DNA of 60,874 nt from Kineococcus endophyticus (GTDB lineage Bacteria > Actinomycetota > Actinomycetes > Actinomycetales > Kineococcaceae), in assembly GCF_040796495.1 (NCBI RefSeq), contig NZ_JBFNQN010000021.1, positions 1-60,874 on the forward strand. The letters run 5' to 3'. Shown here piece after piece: positions 1 through 9,274 of this stretch. The notes below the pieces were generated by a model that did not search any database, was not told the origin of the DNA, and saw only the letters and a list, made by a program, of their open reading frames with translations. The position numbers were made by a program, and so were the translations under genes. The stretch's first letter is position 1; the number at the start of each line of letters is the position of its first letter.

Positions 1-127
1 CAGCAACACCGAGCGCGCCCAGGCACTTGCCCCGTGGCTGGAGCACTACAACACTGGCCGCCGTCACAGCGCCCTCGGTGGCCTGCCCCCGATCAGCCGC
101 CTGTCACCAACGTGATGGCTGGGTACA
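1..127 (+). mobile_element. Right end of an IS481-family insertion sequence (partial)
   Basis: The first 115 bases encode the tail of an IS481-type transposase. The element probably ends at the ACA at 125-127, 12 bases after the stop codon. It is followed directly by GCTAGG (128-133), which fits the NCTAGN target known for Bordetella IS481. The left end lies outside the window, so the matching duplication and inverted repeat cannot be checked here. Confidence 0.7.
2..115 (+). CDS. IS481-family transposase, C-terminal fragment
   Basis: An open frame from base 2 reads ...WLEHYNTGRRHSALGG and ends in PPISRLSPT before TGA at 113-115. The HYNTxRxHSALGGxPP stretch is the characteristic end of IS481 and IS3-like DDE integrases, just after the catalytic glutamate. 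Only about 37 residues are present because the window starts inside the gene. The fragment lacks the helix-turn-helix and most of the DDE core, so nothing can be said about activity. An insertion sequence at the edge is typical of a contig broken at a repeat. Confidence 0.85.
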   Translation, partial: SNTERAQALAPWLEHYNTGRRHSALGGLPPISRLSPT

Positions 128-222
128 GCTAGGGTCGTCGGGAAAGCGCTGTCCACGGGTCGACGACCGCCCCGCCCCGCGGGGGCCGTCGAGCCGAGCC
201 GTCCCGAGGAGCCCGAGCCGTC

Positions 223-1335
223 ATGGTGACCACCACCCAGCCCGCCGCCCGCCGAGCCGTCCGCCGCGCCGTCGTCGTCGGCACCGGCGCGATCGCGCAC
301 TCCCACGTGCGGGCGCTGCGCGCGCTGGGCGATCGGGTGGAGGTGGTGGCCGCGGTGGACGTCGACGCCGACCGGGCCGCGGCCTTCGCCGCGGAGTGGT
401 CCGTGCCGCGCACGGCCACCACGCTCACCGAGGTCCTCGCCGACGGGCCCGTGGACCTGGTCCACGTCTGCACCCCCCCGTCCTCCCACGTCGCCCTCTC
501 GGAGGAGGCGCTGGCCGTGGGCGCCACCGTCGTCGTGGAGAAGCCCGTCGCCCTCTCCCTGGCCGAGACCGACCGCCTCCTCGACGCCGAGCGCGCCTCG
601 TCGGGTTCCGTGGCCGTGGTCTCGCAGCACCGCTTCGGATCGGGGGTGCAGCGGTTGCGCGCGCTCGTGCAGGACGGTTCCCTCGGCCGCCCCCTCGTCA
701 CGACGTGCCTGACCCAGTGGTACCGCGCGGACGCCTACTTCCAGGTGCCGTGGCGCGGGACGTTCGCGCTCGAGGGCGGCGGCACCACGATGGGCCACGG
801 CATCCACCAGATGGACGTCCTGCTGGCCGTCCTCGGGCCGTGGGAGGAGGTCAGCGCGATGGCCGCCCGCGGGTCGCGGCCGACGCAGACGGAGGAGGTG
901 TCGGTCGCGACGGTGCGCTTCGCCGACGGCAGCCTGGCGAGCGTCGTGAACTCCGCCGTCTCCGTGCGCGAGACGACGGTCATGCGGTTCGACCTGGAGT
1001 TCGCGACGGTGGAACTCACCCACCTCTACGGCTACGGCGACGACGACTTCCGGGTGACCGCCGCGCCGGGCCACGAGGCCGCGGTCGAGGCGGCGTGGGC
1101 GCGGGAACCCCAGGGCGTCCCCTCCAGCCACCGGGCGCAGTTCCTCGACGTGCTCGACGCCCTCGACGGCGGCGGGGTTCCACCCGTCCCGCTCGCCGCG
1201 GCGCGCGACACCCTGGAACTCGTCGCCGCCGTCTACGAGTCCGCGTTCACGGGGAAGGCGGTGCGGCGCGGGCAGATCGACGCCGACGACCCGTTCTGGA
1301 CGGCCATGGACGGCACCGGAGCGGTCTGGCGCTGA
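223..1335 (+). CDS. Gfo/Idh/MocA family NAD(P)-dependent oxidoreductase
   Basis: A cytoplasmic 370-residue dehydrogenase of the glucose-fructose oxidoreductase/inositol dehydrogenase family. The N-terminal Rossmann fold has GTGAIA at residues 20-25, and the family motif EKPVA follows at 106-110 with the nucleotide-contacting lysine. The C-terminal part is the alpha/beta substrate domain, with HGIHQMDVLL carrying the usual catalytic histidine. The ATG at 223 has AGGAG about 14 nt upstream, a rather long spacing. The substrate is unknown. The family acts on sugars and cyclitols, and the nearby fucose-type locus makes a sugar substrate likely. The gene faces the Ser/Thr kinase convergently with a 6-nt gap. 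Confidence 0.88.
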   Translation: MVTTTQPAARRAVRRAVVVGTGAIAHSHVRALRALGDRVEVVAAVDVDADRAAAFAAEWSVPRTATTLTEVLADGPVDLVHVCTPPSSHVALSEEALAVGATVVVEKPVALSLAETDRLLDAERASSGSVAVVSQHRFGSGVQRLRALVQDGSLGRPLVTTCLTQWYRADAYFQVPWRGTFALEGGGTTMGHGIHQMDVLLAVLGPWEEVSAMAARGSRPTQTEEVSVATVRFADGSLASVVNSAVSVRETTVMRFDLEFATVELTHLYGYGDDDFRVTAAPGHEAAVEAAWAREPQGVPSSHRAQFLDVLDALDGGGVPPVPLAAARDTLELVAAVYESAFTGKAVRRGQIDADDPFWTAMDGTGAVWR

Positions 1336-1341
1336 GAGGCG

Positions 1342-3303
1342 TCAGTTCAGCCAGTCGAGCGGGGACTGCGTCAGGGGTCGCCAGTCGACCTGGCCCCCGC
1401 CCAGCACCATGAGCAGCGCCGCGACGGCGATGAGGAGCAGGACGCCGATCGCGACCCCGGTCTCGCGTTCCCCGCGCAGCGTGCTGCGGATCGCCGTCCG
1501 CGTGCCGCGCTGGAGGGACCGCCCGCCCGGCCCGTGCCAGGCCACGAGGGTTCCGGCCAGGCCGCTCGCAGCGAGCGTCCACGGACCCTGGTAACCGCCG
1601 AGGGCGCCGTGCGTGAACGTGCCGAGGATGAACACGACGCTCACGCCGACGAGCAACGGGATGATCGCGGCGAACACCGTGGACAGCGCGGCGCGCAGGG
1701 CGTGCCACGGGGTGGCGGCCCCGACGGCGAGCGCGTCGGTCGAGCGGGGTCCGGCCTCCCAGCGACGGCGGAACAACCCCGCGGCGGCGCGGTCGACGGT
1801 GCGCGCGACGGTGCCGCCGACGAGGGCCAGCACGACCCCGGTGGCCGGCGCCACGGCGAAGACGCCGACGAGCGCGACCAGACCGGCCAGGATCGTCCAG
1901 GACCGTTGCGGACGGGCGGGTTCGCCGTTGGTGCCGAGCCGCGGCGCCTGCCCCGCGGGCTGACCCGCGGGGACGTGGGCCTGGGTCGCCCCGGCCGGTG
2001 CGGGGACGGGCTGCGGACCCCACGCGGGCCCGGGACCGGGGGCCTGCGGGATCCACCCGGGCGGGGCCTGCTGGACGGGCGGCCGGCGGTCCTGCGGTCC
2101 GGACTGCGGGAAGGGGGCCGTCGCCGGCGCGGGACGGACCGGGGGCAGCACGCTCGTGGCGTCCGCCGACGGCCCGGGGGCCGCGTCGCGGGCCTGCGGG
2201 CCCGTCGCGTGGGACTCGTCGGCGATGAGCGACTCGAAGCGCGACCGCGCCGCCTGCTCCGGTGGCACGGGTGGCACCGGGACGGCCGTCGTGCGCGCGC
2301 CGGGGTCCGCGCCGACGCCGTTGCGCACCTGCGGCCCGGTGGTCGCCCCGTCGAGCGCCCGCAGCAGGGCGTCCGGGTGGGGCCGGTGGGCCGGGTTGAC
2401 GGCGAGCGCCGCGAGGACGGGACCGCGCAGGTCGGCGGGGACGTCGGACAGGTCGACGTCGGCGCGCCGGACGCGGTCGAGCACGACGGGCATGGGCCCG
2501 GTCCCGAAGGGCGGGCGCCCGCTGGCGGCGAAGGCGACCGTGGCCGCCCACCCCCACCAGTCGGTGGCCGGGGAGACGAGCCCGCCGGCGACCACCTCGG
2601 GCGAGAGGTAGCCGGGCGTGCCCATGACGAGGCCGGTCGAGGTGAGCCGGACGTCGTCGGCGACGTGGGCGATGCCGAAGTCGATGACGACGGGCAGGCC
2701 GTCGAGCAGGAGGACGTTGCTCGGCTTGAGGTCGCGGTGGACGACACCGGCGGCGTGGATGGCGTGCAGGGCCTCGGCCAGGCCGTGACCGAGGTCGCGC
2801 AACCGGCTGCCGCGCAACGGCCCCCGGGTCTGGACGACGTGCTCCAGGGAGGGGCCGGGGACGTAGCGGGTGACGAGGTGCGGCCAGGGCCCGTCGACGT
2901 CGGCCGCGATGACCTCGGCGACGCGCGGGGAGCGGACGCGCTCGAGCGTGGAGACCTCGCGGGCCAGGCGCTGGCGGGCCTGCGGGTCGGCGGCGATGTG
3001 CGGTTTGAGGACCTTGAGCGCGACGGCGCGGTGGTCGTCGTCCAGACCGAGGTAGACGATCCCCATGCCGCCCTGGCCGATCTCGCGGTCCAGCCGGTAG
3101 CTGCCCAGCTTCTCGCCCGGCGACGGGGCGAAGCCGTGCCCCGGCCAGCTCTGCGGCGGGGTGCGCTGCACGCGCAGCCCGTCGAGCTCGTCGGCCCGGT
3201 CGTGGGACCGGTCGTCGGGGCCGCCGGACCCACCCGCGTGACCACCGGATGGCACGGCGCGGGTGCGCGCGTCGCCCGAGGAGTGCGGGTAGGGGGTGAC
3301 CAC
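1342..3303 (-). CDS. Serine/threonine protein kinase with C-terminal membrane segments
   Basis: A 653-residue Hanks-type kinase. After about 67 variable residues comes the kinase domain: glycine loop GQGGMG at 76-81, ATP lysine K97 (VALKVLK), catalytic loop HRDLKPSN with D191, DFG at 208-210 and TPGYLSPE in the activation segment. A proline-rich linker of about 150 residues leads to four probable membrane helices near the C-terminus. There is no PASTA or other extracellular sensor, so this is not a classical PknB; the membrane part may itself be the sensor. The GTG start lies six bases after a TACCGT box, suggesting a leaderless transcript. It is divergent from otsA. The phosphorylated target is unknown. 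Confidence 0.88.
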   Translation of the reverse strand: MVTPYPHSSGDARTRAVPSGGHAGGSGGPDDRSHDRADELDGLRVQRTPPQSWPGHGFAPSPGEKLGSYRLDREIGQGGMGIVYLGLDDDHRAVALKVLKPHIAADPQARQRLAREVSTLERVRSPRVAEVIAADVDGPWPHLVTRYVPGPSLEHVVQTRGPLRGSRLRDLGHGLAEALHAIHAAGVVHRDLKPSNVLLLDGLPVVIDFGIAHVADDVRLTSTGLVMGTPGYLSPEVVAGGLVSPATDWWGWAATVAFAASGRPPFGTGPMPVVLDRVRRADVDLSDVPADLRGPVLAALAVNPAHRPHPDALLRALDGATTGPQVRNGVGADPGARTTAVPVPPVPPEQAARSRFESLIADESHATGPQARDAAPGPSADATSVLPPVRPAPATAPFPQSGPQDRRPPVQQAPPGWIPQAPGPGPAWGPQPVPAPAGATQAHVPAGQPAGQAPRLGTNGEPARPQRSWTILAGLVALVGVFAVAPATGVVLALVGGTVARTVDRAAAGLFRRRWEAGPRSTDALAVGAATPWHALRAALSTVFAAIIPLLVGVSVVFILGTFTHGALGGYQGPWTLAASGLAGTLVAWHGPGGRSLQRGTRTAIRSTLRGERETGVAIGVLLLIAVAALLMVLGGGQVDWRPLTQSPLDWLN

Positions 3304-3309
3304 GACCCC

Positions 3310-3315
3310 ACGGTA
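3310..3315 (-). promoter_or_regulatory. Predicted -10 box of leaderless kinase transcript
   Basis: Read on the minus strand this is TACCGT, six bases before the GTG start at 3303. It fits the actinobacterial TANNNT -10 element, with transcription beginning at the start codon. Confidence 0.55.
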
Positions 3316-3514
3316 CGGCAGGCGTCCGGGCCCGACCGGTCGCGCACGCCCTCTTCACACGCTGCGGACAGGTCCTCAGCCGGGCTTCAGGTACCCGGCC
3401 CCGGCGCGGTGGCCCGGGCTCGCGATCACGAGGGGTGCGGTCGGCGGGTGGTCGGTAGGGTCGGCGTGGCGATCGGAGCGAGGTCGCGAGCGATCGACCG
3501 AGGAGGACTCCCCG

Positions 3515-4972
3515 ATGGCCGGCGACTACGACCTGGTGGTGGTGGCCAACCGGCTCCCCGTGGACCGGGTGGAGGAACCCGACGGTTCGACGACGTGGCG
3601 GCGCAGCCCGGGTGGGCTGGTGACGGCCCTGGAACCGGTGATGCAGCGCGAGGACGGCGCGTGGGTCGGCTGGGCGGGCGCGGCGGGCGACCCGCCGGAA
3701 CCCTTCGACGCCGAGGGCGTGCGGTGCGTGCCCATCGGACTGTCGGCCGAGGAGGTCGAGGACTACTACGAGGGGTTCTCGAACGGCACGCTGTGGCCGC
3801 TCTACCACGACGTCATCGTCGCCCCCGGGTACCACCGCAGCTGGTGGGAGGCGTACGTCCGCGTCAACGAGCGCTTCGCCGCCGCGGCCGCCCTGCAGGC
3901 GTCCGAGGGCGCGACGGTCTGGGTGCAGGACTACCAGTTGCAGCTCGTGCCGCGCATGCTGCGGCGGCGCCGGCCGGACCTGTCGATCGGGTTCTTCAAC
4001 CACATCCCGTTCCCGCCGTTCGAGATCTTCGCGCAGCTGCCGTGGCGCAAGGCGATCATCGACGGGCTGCTCGGGGCCGACCTCGTGGGTTTCCAGCGGG
4101 CGGCCGACGCCAGCAACTTCACGCGGGCGTGCCGACGGGCGTCGAACCTGCCCGCGCGCTCGGGCCGCATCCGGCTCGACGCCGAGGACGGCCGGGAGGT
4201 GCGCGCCGCGTCGTTCCCGATCTCCATCGACTTCGGCGCCCTCGACGACCTGGCCCAGCGCGAGGACGTCAAGGCCCGCGCGGCGGAGATCCGGCGCGAC
4301 CTCGGCAACCCCGAGCACGTCCTGCTGGGGGTCGACCGGCTCGACTACACCAAGGGGATCCTGCACCGCCTCAAGGCCTTCGAGGAACTCCTCGACGACG
4401 GCAAGGTCGAGGTCGGGGAGGCCTCGCTCATCCAGGTCGCCACGCCCTCGCGCGAACGCGTCGAGCAGTACATCCAGCTGCGCCAGGACGTCGAGGTCAC
4501 CGTGGGCCGCATCAACGGCACGCACGGGACCATCGGGAACACCGCCGTGCACTACCTGCACCACTCCTACGGCAAGGAGGAGATGGCGGCGCTGTTCCTG
4601 GCCGCCGACGTCATGCTCGTCACCGCGCTGCGGGACGGCATGAACCTCGTGGCCAAGGAGTACGTGGCCTCGCGGCACGACGAACGCGGCGTGCTCGTGC
4701 TCTCGGAGTTCACGGGGGCCGCCGACGAGCTCGGCCAGGCGCTCATGGTGAACCCGCACGACATCGACGGGCTCAAGGACACGATCGTGCGGGCGCTGCG
4801 GATGTCCCCGCGCGAGGCCGGCCGCCGGATGCGCGCCCTGCGCCGCCGGGTCGGCGACCACGACGTGCAGCGCTGGGCGGCCTCGTTCCTGCAGGCGCTC
4901 GCCGAGCACCACCGGACGCCGGCGTCGGCGTCGGTCGCCCAGGCGGCGGACGCGGACGGGGCGGCGTCGTGA
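3515..4972 (+). CDS. otsA: Trehalose-6-phosphate synthase OtsA
   Basis: Joins glucose from UDP- or GDP-glucose to glucose-6-phosphate to give trehalose-6-phosphate, the first step of the OtsAB route to trehalose, a compatible solute. The 485-residue GT20 protein shows NRLPV at 12-16, the GGL glycine loop at 33-35, VQDYQL at 137-142, HIPFP at 163-167 and [10 protein letters not shown] at 272-281 with donor-binding R275 and K280. [12 protein letters not shown] near the C-terminus completes the donor site. I chose the ATG at 3515, preceded by AGGAGGA at 3501-3507; the frame stays open upstream but shows no family similarity. It overlaps otsB by 4 nt. Confidence 0.95.
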   Translation: MAGDYDLVVVANRLPVDRVEEPDGSTTWRRSPGGLVTALEPVMQREDGAWVGWAGAAGDPPEPFDAEGVRCVPIGLSAEEVEDYYEGFSNGTLWPLYHDVIVAPGYHRSWWEAYVRVNERFAAAAALQASEGATVWVQDYQLQLVPRMLRRRRPDLSIGFFNHIPFPPFEIFAQLPWRKAIIDGLLGADLVGFQRAADASNFTRACRRASNLPARSGRIRLDAEDGREVRAASFPISIDFGALDDLAQREDVKARAAEIRRDLGNPEHVLLGVDRLDYTKGILHRLKAFEELLDDGKVEVGEASLIQVATPSRERVEQYIQLRQDVEVTVGRINGTHGTIGNTAVHYLHHSYGKEEMAALFLAADVMLVTALRDGMNLVAKEYVASRHDERGVLVLSEFTGAADELGQALMVNPHDIDGLKDTIVRALRMSPREAGRRMRALRRRVGDHDVQRWAASFLQALAEHHRTPASASVAQAADADGAAS

Positions 4973-5742
4973 GCGGCCTGGAGGAGGCGCTGGGACGCTT
5001 CGCCGCCCTCGACCGGGTGCTCGTGGCCCTCGACTTCGACGGTGTGCTGTCCCCCATCGTCGACGAGCCGTCGGCGGCGCGGCCGCGGCCGGAGGCCGCG
5101 GCCGCCCTGGAGCGGCTCGTCGCCACCACGGACGTGGCCCTCGTCTCCGGCCGCGACCTCGACGACCTGCGCGCGTGCGCGTCTCCCCCGGCCGCCGTCG
5201 TGCTCGTCGGCGGCCACGGGACCCAGAGCTCGCTCGAGGGTGCCGCGGGCGGGCAGAGCCTCAGCGAGGGCGAGTCCGCGCTGTTGGCGCGGCTCGGCGC
5301 CGAGCTCGACCGCCTCGCCGACGGCGTGGACGGCGTGCACGTGGAGCGCAAACCCATGTCGGCCGTCCTGCACACCCGCCGCGCCGCGCGCCCCGACGCC
5401 GAACGTGTCACGGCGGCCGCCCTCGCCGGGCCGGCGACCTGGGACGGCGTGCACGCGTTGCGTGGCAAGGAGGTCGTCGAGCTGGGCGCCGTGGAACTCG
5501 GCAAGGGCGCCGGCCTCCTGCGCCTGCGCGACCGGCTGTCGGCCGACGGCCCCGCCGTCGACGCCGTGCTGTTCGCCGGGGACGACGTGACGGACGAGAA
5601 CGCGTTCGCCGCCCTCGACCCGGCGGCCGGGGACCTGACGGTGAAGGTCGGGGACGGCGAGACCGCCGCCGCCTTCCGGGTCGACGGCCCGCCGGACGTC
5701 GCCGCCCTGCTGCACCGCCTCGCCGACCTCCGCTCCTCCTGA
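4969..5742 (+). CDS. otsB: Trehalose-6-phosphate phosphatase OtsB
   Basis: Removes the phosphate from trehalose-6-phosphate to release trehalose. The 257-residue HAD-superfamily protein has motif I DFDGVLSP at 22-29, with D22 as the expected nucleophile and D24 as general acid. VSGR follows, then the late motif [10 protein letters not shown], which binds magnesium. The GTG start at 4969 overlaps the otsA stop (GTGA), so the two are translationally coupled and made together. It is followed by a very long palindrome that likely ends the operon. Confidence 0.94.
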   Translation: MSGLEEALGRFAALDRVLVALDFDGVLSPIVDEPSAARPRPEAAAALERLVATTDVALVSGRDLDDLRACASPPAAVVLVGGHGTQSSLEGAAGGQSLSEGESALLARLGAELDRLADGVDGVHVERKPMSAVLHTRRAARPDAERVTAAALAGPATWDGVHALRGKEVVELGAVELGKGAGLLRLRDRLSADGPAVDAVLFAGDDVTDENAFAALDPAAGDLTVKVGDGETAAAFRVDGPPDVAALLHRLADLRSS

Positions 5743-5765
5743 CCGTCCGCTCCCGGCTCCCCCCT

Positions 5766-5837
5766 CCCTCGTGGAAAACACTCTTTCCGCCCTTCGAGAG
5801 CACTCTCGAGGGGCGGAAAGAGTGTTTTCCACGAGGG
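5766..5837. repeat. 72-bp near-perfect palindrome between otsB and the GntR gene
   Basis: Two 35-nt arms with a 2-nt centre pair with one mismatch. The left arm begins CCCTCGTGGAAAACAC and the right arm ends GTGTTTTCCACGAGGG. It sits between convergent genes, so it can act as a bidirectional terminator. It is far longer than a typical terminator stem, has no T-tract, and its A-rich AAAACAC core is unlike the surrounding DNA. Confidence 0.8.
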
Positions 5838-5873
5838 GCCGTGACGAGTGGTGACGGTGGGTGGCGGGGCCGG

Positions 5874-6557
5874 TCAGCGCTGGAGGGTCGTCCGGAGCCA
5901 GGCCTCGACGTTGGCGACGTGCAGCAGGGCGGCGGCGTGGGCGCGTTCGCGGTCCCCGTCGCGCACGGCGGCGTAGATCGCGGCGTGCTCGTCGATCGTG
6001 CGCTGGCGGGAGTCCGCGACCGTCAGCGCCCGCCAGACGCGGGCCCGGACCGTGGCCCCGGAGATCCCGCGCAGGATCGCGGCCAGCGCCCCGTTGCCGC
6101 TCGCGGCCGCGACGGCGGCGTGGAACTGCTCGTCGTGCGCGACGAGACCCTCCTCGTCGTCGGCGTCCTCCATGCAGCGCAGGTGGTGTGCGACCAGCTC
6201 GAGCCCGGCCTCGTCCGTGCGGGCCGCGGCGAGCGCGGTGGCCTGGGGCTCGACCAGCCGGCGGCACTCCATGATCGCCAGGAGGTGCTCGTCGGCCATG
6301 AGGTCGACGGCGTCGGCGATGCCGGTGAAGAGGCGGTCCGGGGTCAGGCTCGTGACGTAGGTGCCGTCACCGCGGCGGACCTCCAGCACCCCGGCGGTGG
6401 CCAGGGCCCGGACGGCCTCGCGCAGCCCGGAGCGCGAGACGCCGAGCTGTTCGGACAGGGCCGCCTCGGCGGGCAGCCGCTGTCCGGGGCGCAGGTCGCC
6501 GCGCATGATGAGTTCGCGCACCCGCTCGATGGCGGCCTCCGTCAGCGGAGCGGCCAC
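5874..6557 (-). CDS. GntR/FadR-family transcriptional regulator
   Basis: A 227-residue repressor-type regulator. The N-terminal winged helix (about residues 5-70) contains LPAEAALSEQLGVSRSGLRE and then the wing GDGTYV. The C-terminal FCD domain carries a likely metal site: the aspartate and histidine of AHDEQFH, the histidine of DEHAAIY and the one of LLHVANV. FCD regulators usually bind small acids or sugar acids. Of two nearby in-frame GTG codons I prefer 6557, because GGAGG then lies 5 nt upstream. It is divergent from the fuconate dehydratase operon, with a perfect operator-like palindrome between them, so it probably controls that operon and itself. Confidence 0.9.
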   Translation of the reverse strand: MAAPLTEAAIERVRELIMRGDLRPGQRLPAEAALSEQLGVSRSGLREAVRALATAGVLEVRRGDGTYVTSLTPDRLFTGIADAVDLMADEHLLAIMECRRLVEPQATALAAARTDEAGLELVAHHLRCMEDADDEEGLVAHDEQFHAAVAAASGNGALAAILRGISGATVRARVWRALTVADSRQRTIDEHAAIYAAVRDGDRERAHAAALLHVANVEAWLRTTLQR

Positions 6558-6887
6558 GCCCACCTCCAGCCCTCGCCGGCGCGCAGCCGGTCCCGTGGTC
6601 CTCGTGAGGACCGACCCGGCGGCCGGTCCCGGCTCATTGTGCCCCGACGGCAGCGGCCCTAGACATCTGATGTCTGGACGGTTACGTTCGACCTCAATCG
6701 ACCGACCCGTCCTGCAGGAGCGCCCGGCCACCGACCGCCCCCACCCGACGCCCGCACCGCGGGCGCGCACCACCCCGTCGCACGCCCACCGCAGCGCGCG
6801 CGACCTCCCCCCGGCCCGTCCCGGACACTCCCCCGGAGTTCCGCGCTCGACGACCGCGAGGGAGTCGTCAGATGCCTGGAGGAACCC
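6558..6887. other. Divergent promoter region of the sugar-acid operon
   Basis: This 330-bp gap separates the GntR gene from the dehydratase operon. It holds the palindrome at 6661-6675 and, near its right end, the ribosome binding site TGGAGGAA for the TTG start at 6888. I see no convincing gene in it. Confidence 0.6.
6661..6675. promoter_or_regulatory. Candidate GntR/FadR operator
   Basis: AGACATCTGATGTCT is a perfect 6-3-6 inverted repeat in the divergent promoter region. Its size and position fit a FadR-family operator. The 8-mer ACATCTGA recurs upstream of the ABC transporter operon. Confidence 0.6.
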
Positions 6888-8237
6888 TTGCCCACCCCCG
6901 CCGTCGTCACGAGCCTGGACGTCCACGACGTCCGGTTCCCCACCTCCGAGCACCTCGACGGCTCGGACGCCATGAACCCCGAACCGGACTACTCCGCGGC
7001 GTACGCCGTCCTGCGCACCGACGCCGGTGACGGGCACGAGGGGCACGCCCTCGCCTTCACGACGGGCCGCGGCAACGACCTGCAGACCGCCGCGATCCAC
7101 GCGCTGGCGCCGTTCGTCGTGGGACGCCGCGTCGACGAGGTCCTCGGCGACCTCGGGGCGTTCTCGAAGGAGATGGTCCACGAACCCCAGCTGCGCTGGC
7201 TCGGCCCGGAGAAGGGCGTCGTGCAGATGGCGGTCGGCGCGGTGCTCAACGCGGCCTGGGACCTGCGCGCCAAGCGCGCCGGGCAGCCCCTCTGGCGGCT
7301 CCTGGCCCACCTGGACCCCGAGGAGATCGTCTCCCTCGTCGACTTCCGCTGGCTCACCGACGCCATGACGCAGAAGCAGGCCCTCGACCTGCTGCGCCGC
7401 GCCGTCCCCGGCCGCGCCGAACGCGAGGCCGAACTCCTGCGCGTCGGGTACCCCGCGTACACGACGACCCCCGGCTGGCTGGGGTACTCCGACGACAAGC
7501 TCGCGCGGCTGGCCAAGCAGGCCGTCGCCGACGGGTTCACCCAGATCAAGCTCAAGGTGGGCGCCGACCTCGAGGACGACGTGCGCCGCATGCAGGTCGC
7601 CCGGGCCGCCGTCGGCGAGGAGATCCGCATCGCGGTCGACGCGAACCAGCGCTGGGACGTGGGCGACGCGATCACGTGGATGCGGGCGCTCGCCCCGTAC
7701 GACCCGTACTGGATCGAGGAACCCACCAGTCCCGACGACGTCCTCGGGCACGCCACCGTCCGCCGTGCCCTGCACCCCATCAAGGTCGCGACGGGTGAGC
7801 ACGTCGCGAACCGCGTCGTGTTCAAGCAGCTCCTGCAGGCCGGCGCCGTCGACGTCGTGCAGATCGACGCCGCCCGCGTCGCGGGGGTCAACGAGAACCT
7901 CGCGATCCTCCTCCTCGCCGCCCACCACGGGGTTCCCGTCTGCCCGCACGCCGGCGGCGTCGGGTTGTGCGAGATGGTGCAGCACCTGTCGATGGCCGAC
8001 TACGTCAGCATCTCCGGGACGTGGACCGACCGGGTCGTCGAGCACGTCGACCACCTGCACGAGCACTTCACCACCCCGGTGCAGCTGGAGAACGGCCGCT
8101 ACCGCGCGCCCCTGGCCCCCGGCGGGGGCGGGGAGATGCTGGCCACCTCCGTCGCCGAGCACTCCTTCCCCGACGGGCCCGTCTGGGTGGCCCGCCGCGC
8201 CCCCGAAGCCGTCGCCGCAGAGGGGATCCTCGCGTGA
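6888..8237 (+). CDS. Enolase-superfamily sugar-acid dehydratase, L-fuconate dehydratase-like
   Basis: Probably dehydrates L-fuconate (or a closely related sugar acid) to the 2-keto-3-deoxy acid in the non-phosphorylating fucose pathway. The 449-residue length and motif spacing fit L-fuconate dehydratase/ENOSF1. Active-site features are the K-x-K bases K221 and K223 (IKLKVGAD), metal ligands D251 (VDANQRW), a glutamate in [10 protein letters not shown] (277/278) and E304 (ATGEHVAN), and base H354 in PHAGGVG. The start is TTG at 6888 with TGGAGGAA just upstream; the ATG at 6872 is out of frame. It heads an operon with two dehydrogenases through 4-nt overlaps. The exact substrate is inferred from family and context. 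Confidence 0.85.
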   Translation: MPTPAVVTSLDVHDVRFPTSEHLDGSDAMNPEPDYSAAYAVLRTDAGDGHEGHALAFTTGRGNDLQTAAIHALAPFVVGRRVDEVLGDLGAFSKEMVHEPQLRWLGPEKGVVQMAVGAVLNAAWDLRAKRAGQPLWRLLAHLDPEEIVSLVDFRWLTDAMTQKQALDLLRRAVPGRAEREAELLRVGYPAYTTTPGWLGYSDDKLARLAKQAVADGFTQIKLKVGADLEDDVRRMQVARAAVGEEIRIAVDANQRWDVGDAITWMRALAPYDPYWIEEPTSPDDVLGHATVRRALHPIKVATGEHVANRVVFKQLLQAGAVDVVQIDAARVAGVNENLAILLLAAHHGVPVCPHAGGVGLCEMVQHLSMADYVSISGTWTDRVVEHVDHLHEHFTTPVQLENGRYRAPLAPGGGGEMLATSVAEHSFPDGPVWVARRAPEAVAAEGILA

Positions 8238-9274
8238 GCGCCACCCATCTCGCCGCCCGGTACCACCGCGCCGGGGACGTCCACGCCGAGCGGGTGGAAC
8301 GCCGGGAACCCCGCGCCGGGGAGGTCGAGATCGCCCCGCTGTTCACCGGGATCTGCGGGACCGACCTGCACATCGCGGCCGGCCACATGGACGCCCGCGT
8401 GAGCACCCCAGCCGTCATCGGGCACGAGACCGTCGGCACCGTCAGCGCCCTCGGGGAGGGGGTTTCCGGCTGGTCCGTCGGCGACCTCGTCACCGTCGTG
8501 CCGCTGCGCCCGGACTCCACGTGCGCGACGTGCCGCAACGGGTTCTCCCACGTGTGCGACCACCTCGACTTCCTCGGCATCGACTCCCCCGGCGCCCTCG
8601 CCGAGCACTGGGTCGTGCCCGAGCACACCCTCGTCCGGGTGCCCGACGGGACGGACCCCCGGGACGCCGCCCTGCTCGAACCCACGTCCGTCGCCGTGCA
8701 CGACGTGCGGCGTTCCCGGTTGCAGGCCGGCGAGTTCGCCGCCGTCGTCGGCGGGGGTCCGGTGGGCCTGCTCATCGCCCTCGTCGCGCGCCGCACCGGC
8801 GCCGAGGTCGTCCTGTCCGAACCCGACCCCACGCGCCGTGACCTCGCGGCGAAGCTCGGGCTCGAGGTCGTCGACCCGGTGACGCAGGACCTGTCCGCCC
8901 TCACCCGCGAACGCACCGGCGGGGCCGGCGCGGCCGTCGCGTTCGAGGTGTCCGGGTCCGCCCCGGGGTTGACCGCCGCGATCGGTGCGCTCGCCGTGCG
9001 CGGCCGGCTCTGCCTCGTCGGGATCCACGCGGCGCCGCGCGAGATCGACCTGCACCCGTTCTTCTGGCGCGAACTCGAACTCCTCGGGGCCCGCCTCTAC
9101 GAACGCGGCGACGTCGAGGAGGCCGTCCGGCTCGTCGCCGCCGGGGAACTGCCCGTCGCCGACCTCGTCTCCCACGTCCTGCCGCTGTCCCGCGTCGACG
9201 AGGCGTTCGCGGCGCTGGCCGAGGGCGGGGCCGTCAAGGTCCTCGTCGACTGCCGCCCGGAGGGTCGGGCGTGA
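8234..9274 (+). CDS. Zinc-dependent alcohol/sugar dehydrogenase (MDR family)
   Basis: A 346-residue medium-chain dehydrogenase. Catalytic zinc ligands are C41 (GICGTDLH), H64 and E65 (GHETVG); the NAD-binding fold has GGGPVGLL. The structural-zinc lobe reads [12 protein letters not shown], with three rather than four cysteines, so structural zinc may be absent or weak. The GTG start overlaps the dehydratase stop by 4 nt, and the next gene overlaps it likewise. In this operon it could oxidise L-fucose or a later hydroxyl of the sugar acid; relatives include threonine and butanediol dehydrogenases. The substrate cannot be read from the sequence. Confidence 0.85.
   Translation: MSATHLAARYHRAGDVHAERVERREPRAGEVEIAPLFTGICGTDLHIAAGHMDARVSTPAVIGHETVGTVSALGEGVSGWSVGDLVTVVPLRPDSTCATCRNGFSHVCDHLDFLGIDSPGALAEHWVVPEHTLVRVPDGTDPRDAALLEPTSVAVHDVRRSRLQAGEFAAVVGGGPVGLLIALVARRTGAEVVLSEPDPTRRDLAAKLGLEVVDPVTQDLSALTRERTGGAGAAVAFEVSGSAPGLTAAIGALAVRGRLCLVGIHAAPREIDLHPFFWRELELLGARLYERGDVEEAVRLVAAGELPVADLVSHVLPLSRVDEAFAALAEGGAVKVLVDCRPEGRA

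Noticed and set aside
1534-5742. A 1402-residue plus-strand open frame covering the kinase and otsA genes
   Set aside because: Only the final 257 codons (otsB) have family motifs; the rest is antisense or out of frame to clear genes, an effect of very high GC.
5874-8162. A 762-residue minus-strand frame joined to the GntR gene
   Set aside because: The part beyond 6557 is antisense to the well-supported dehydratase and has no regulator motifs.
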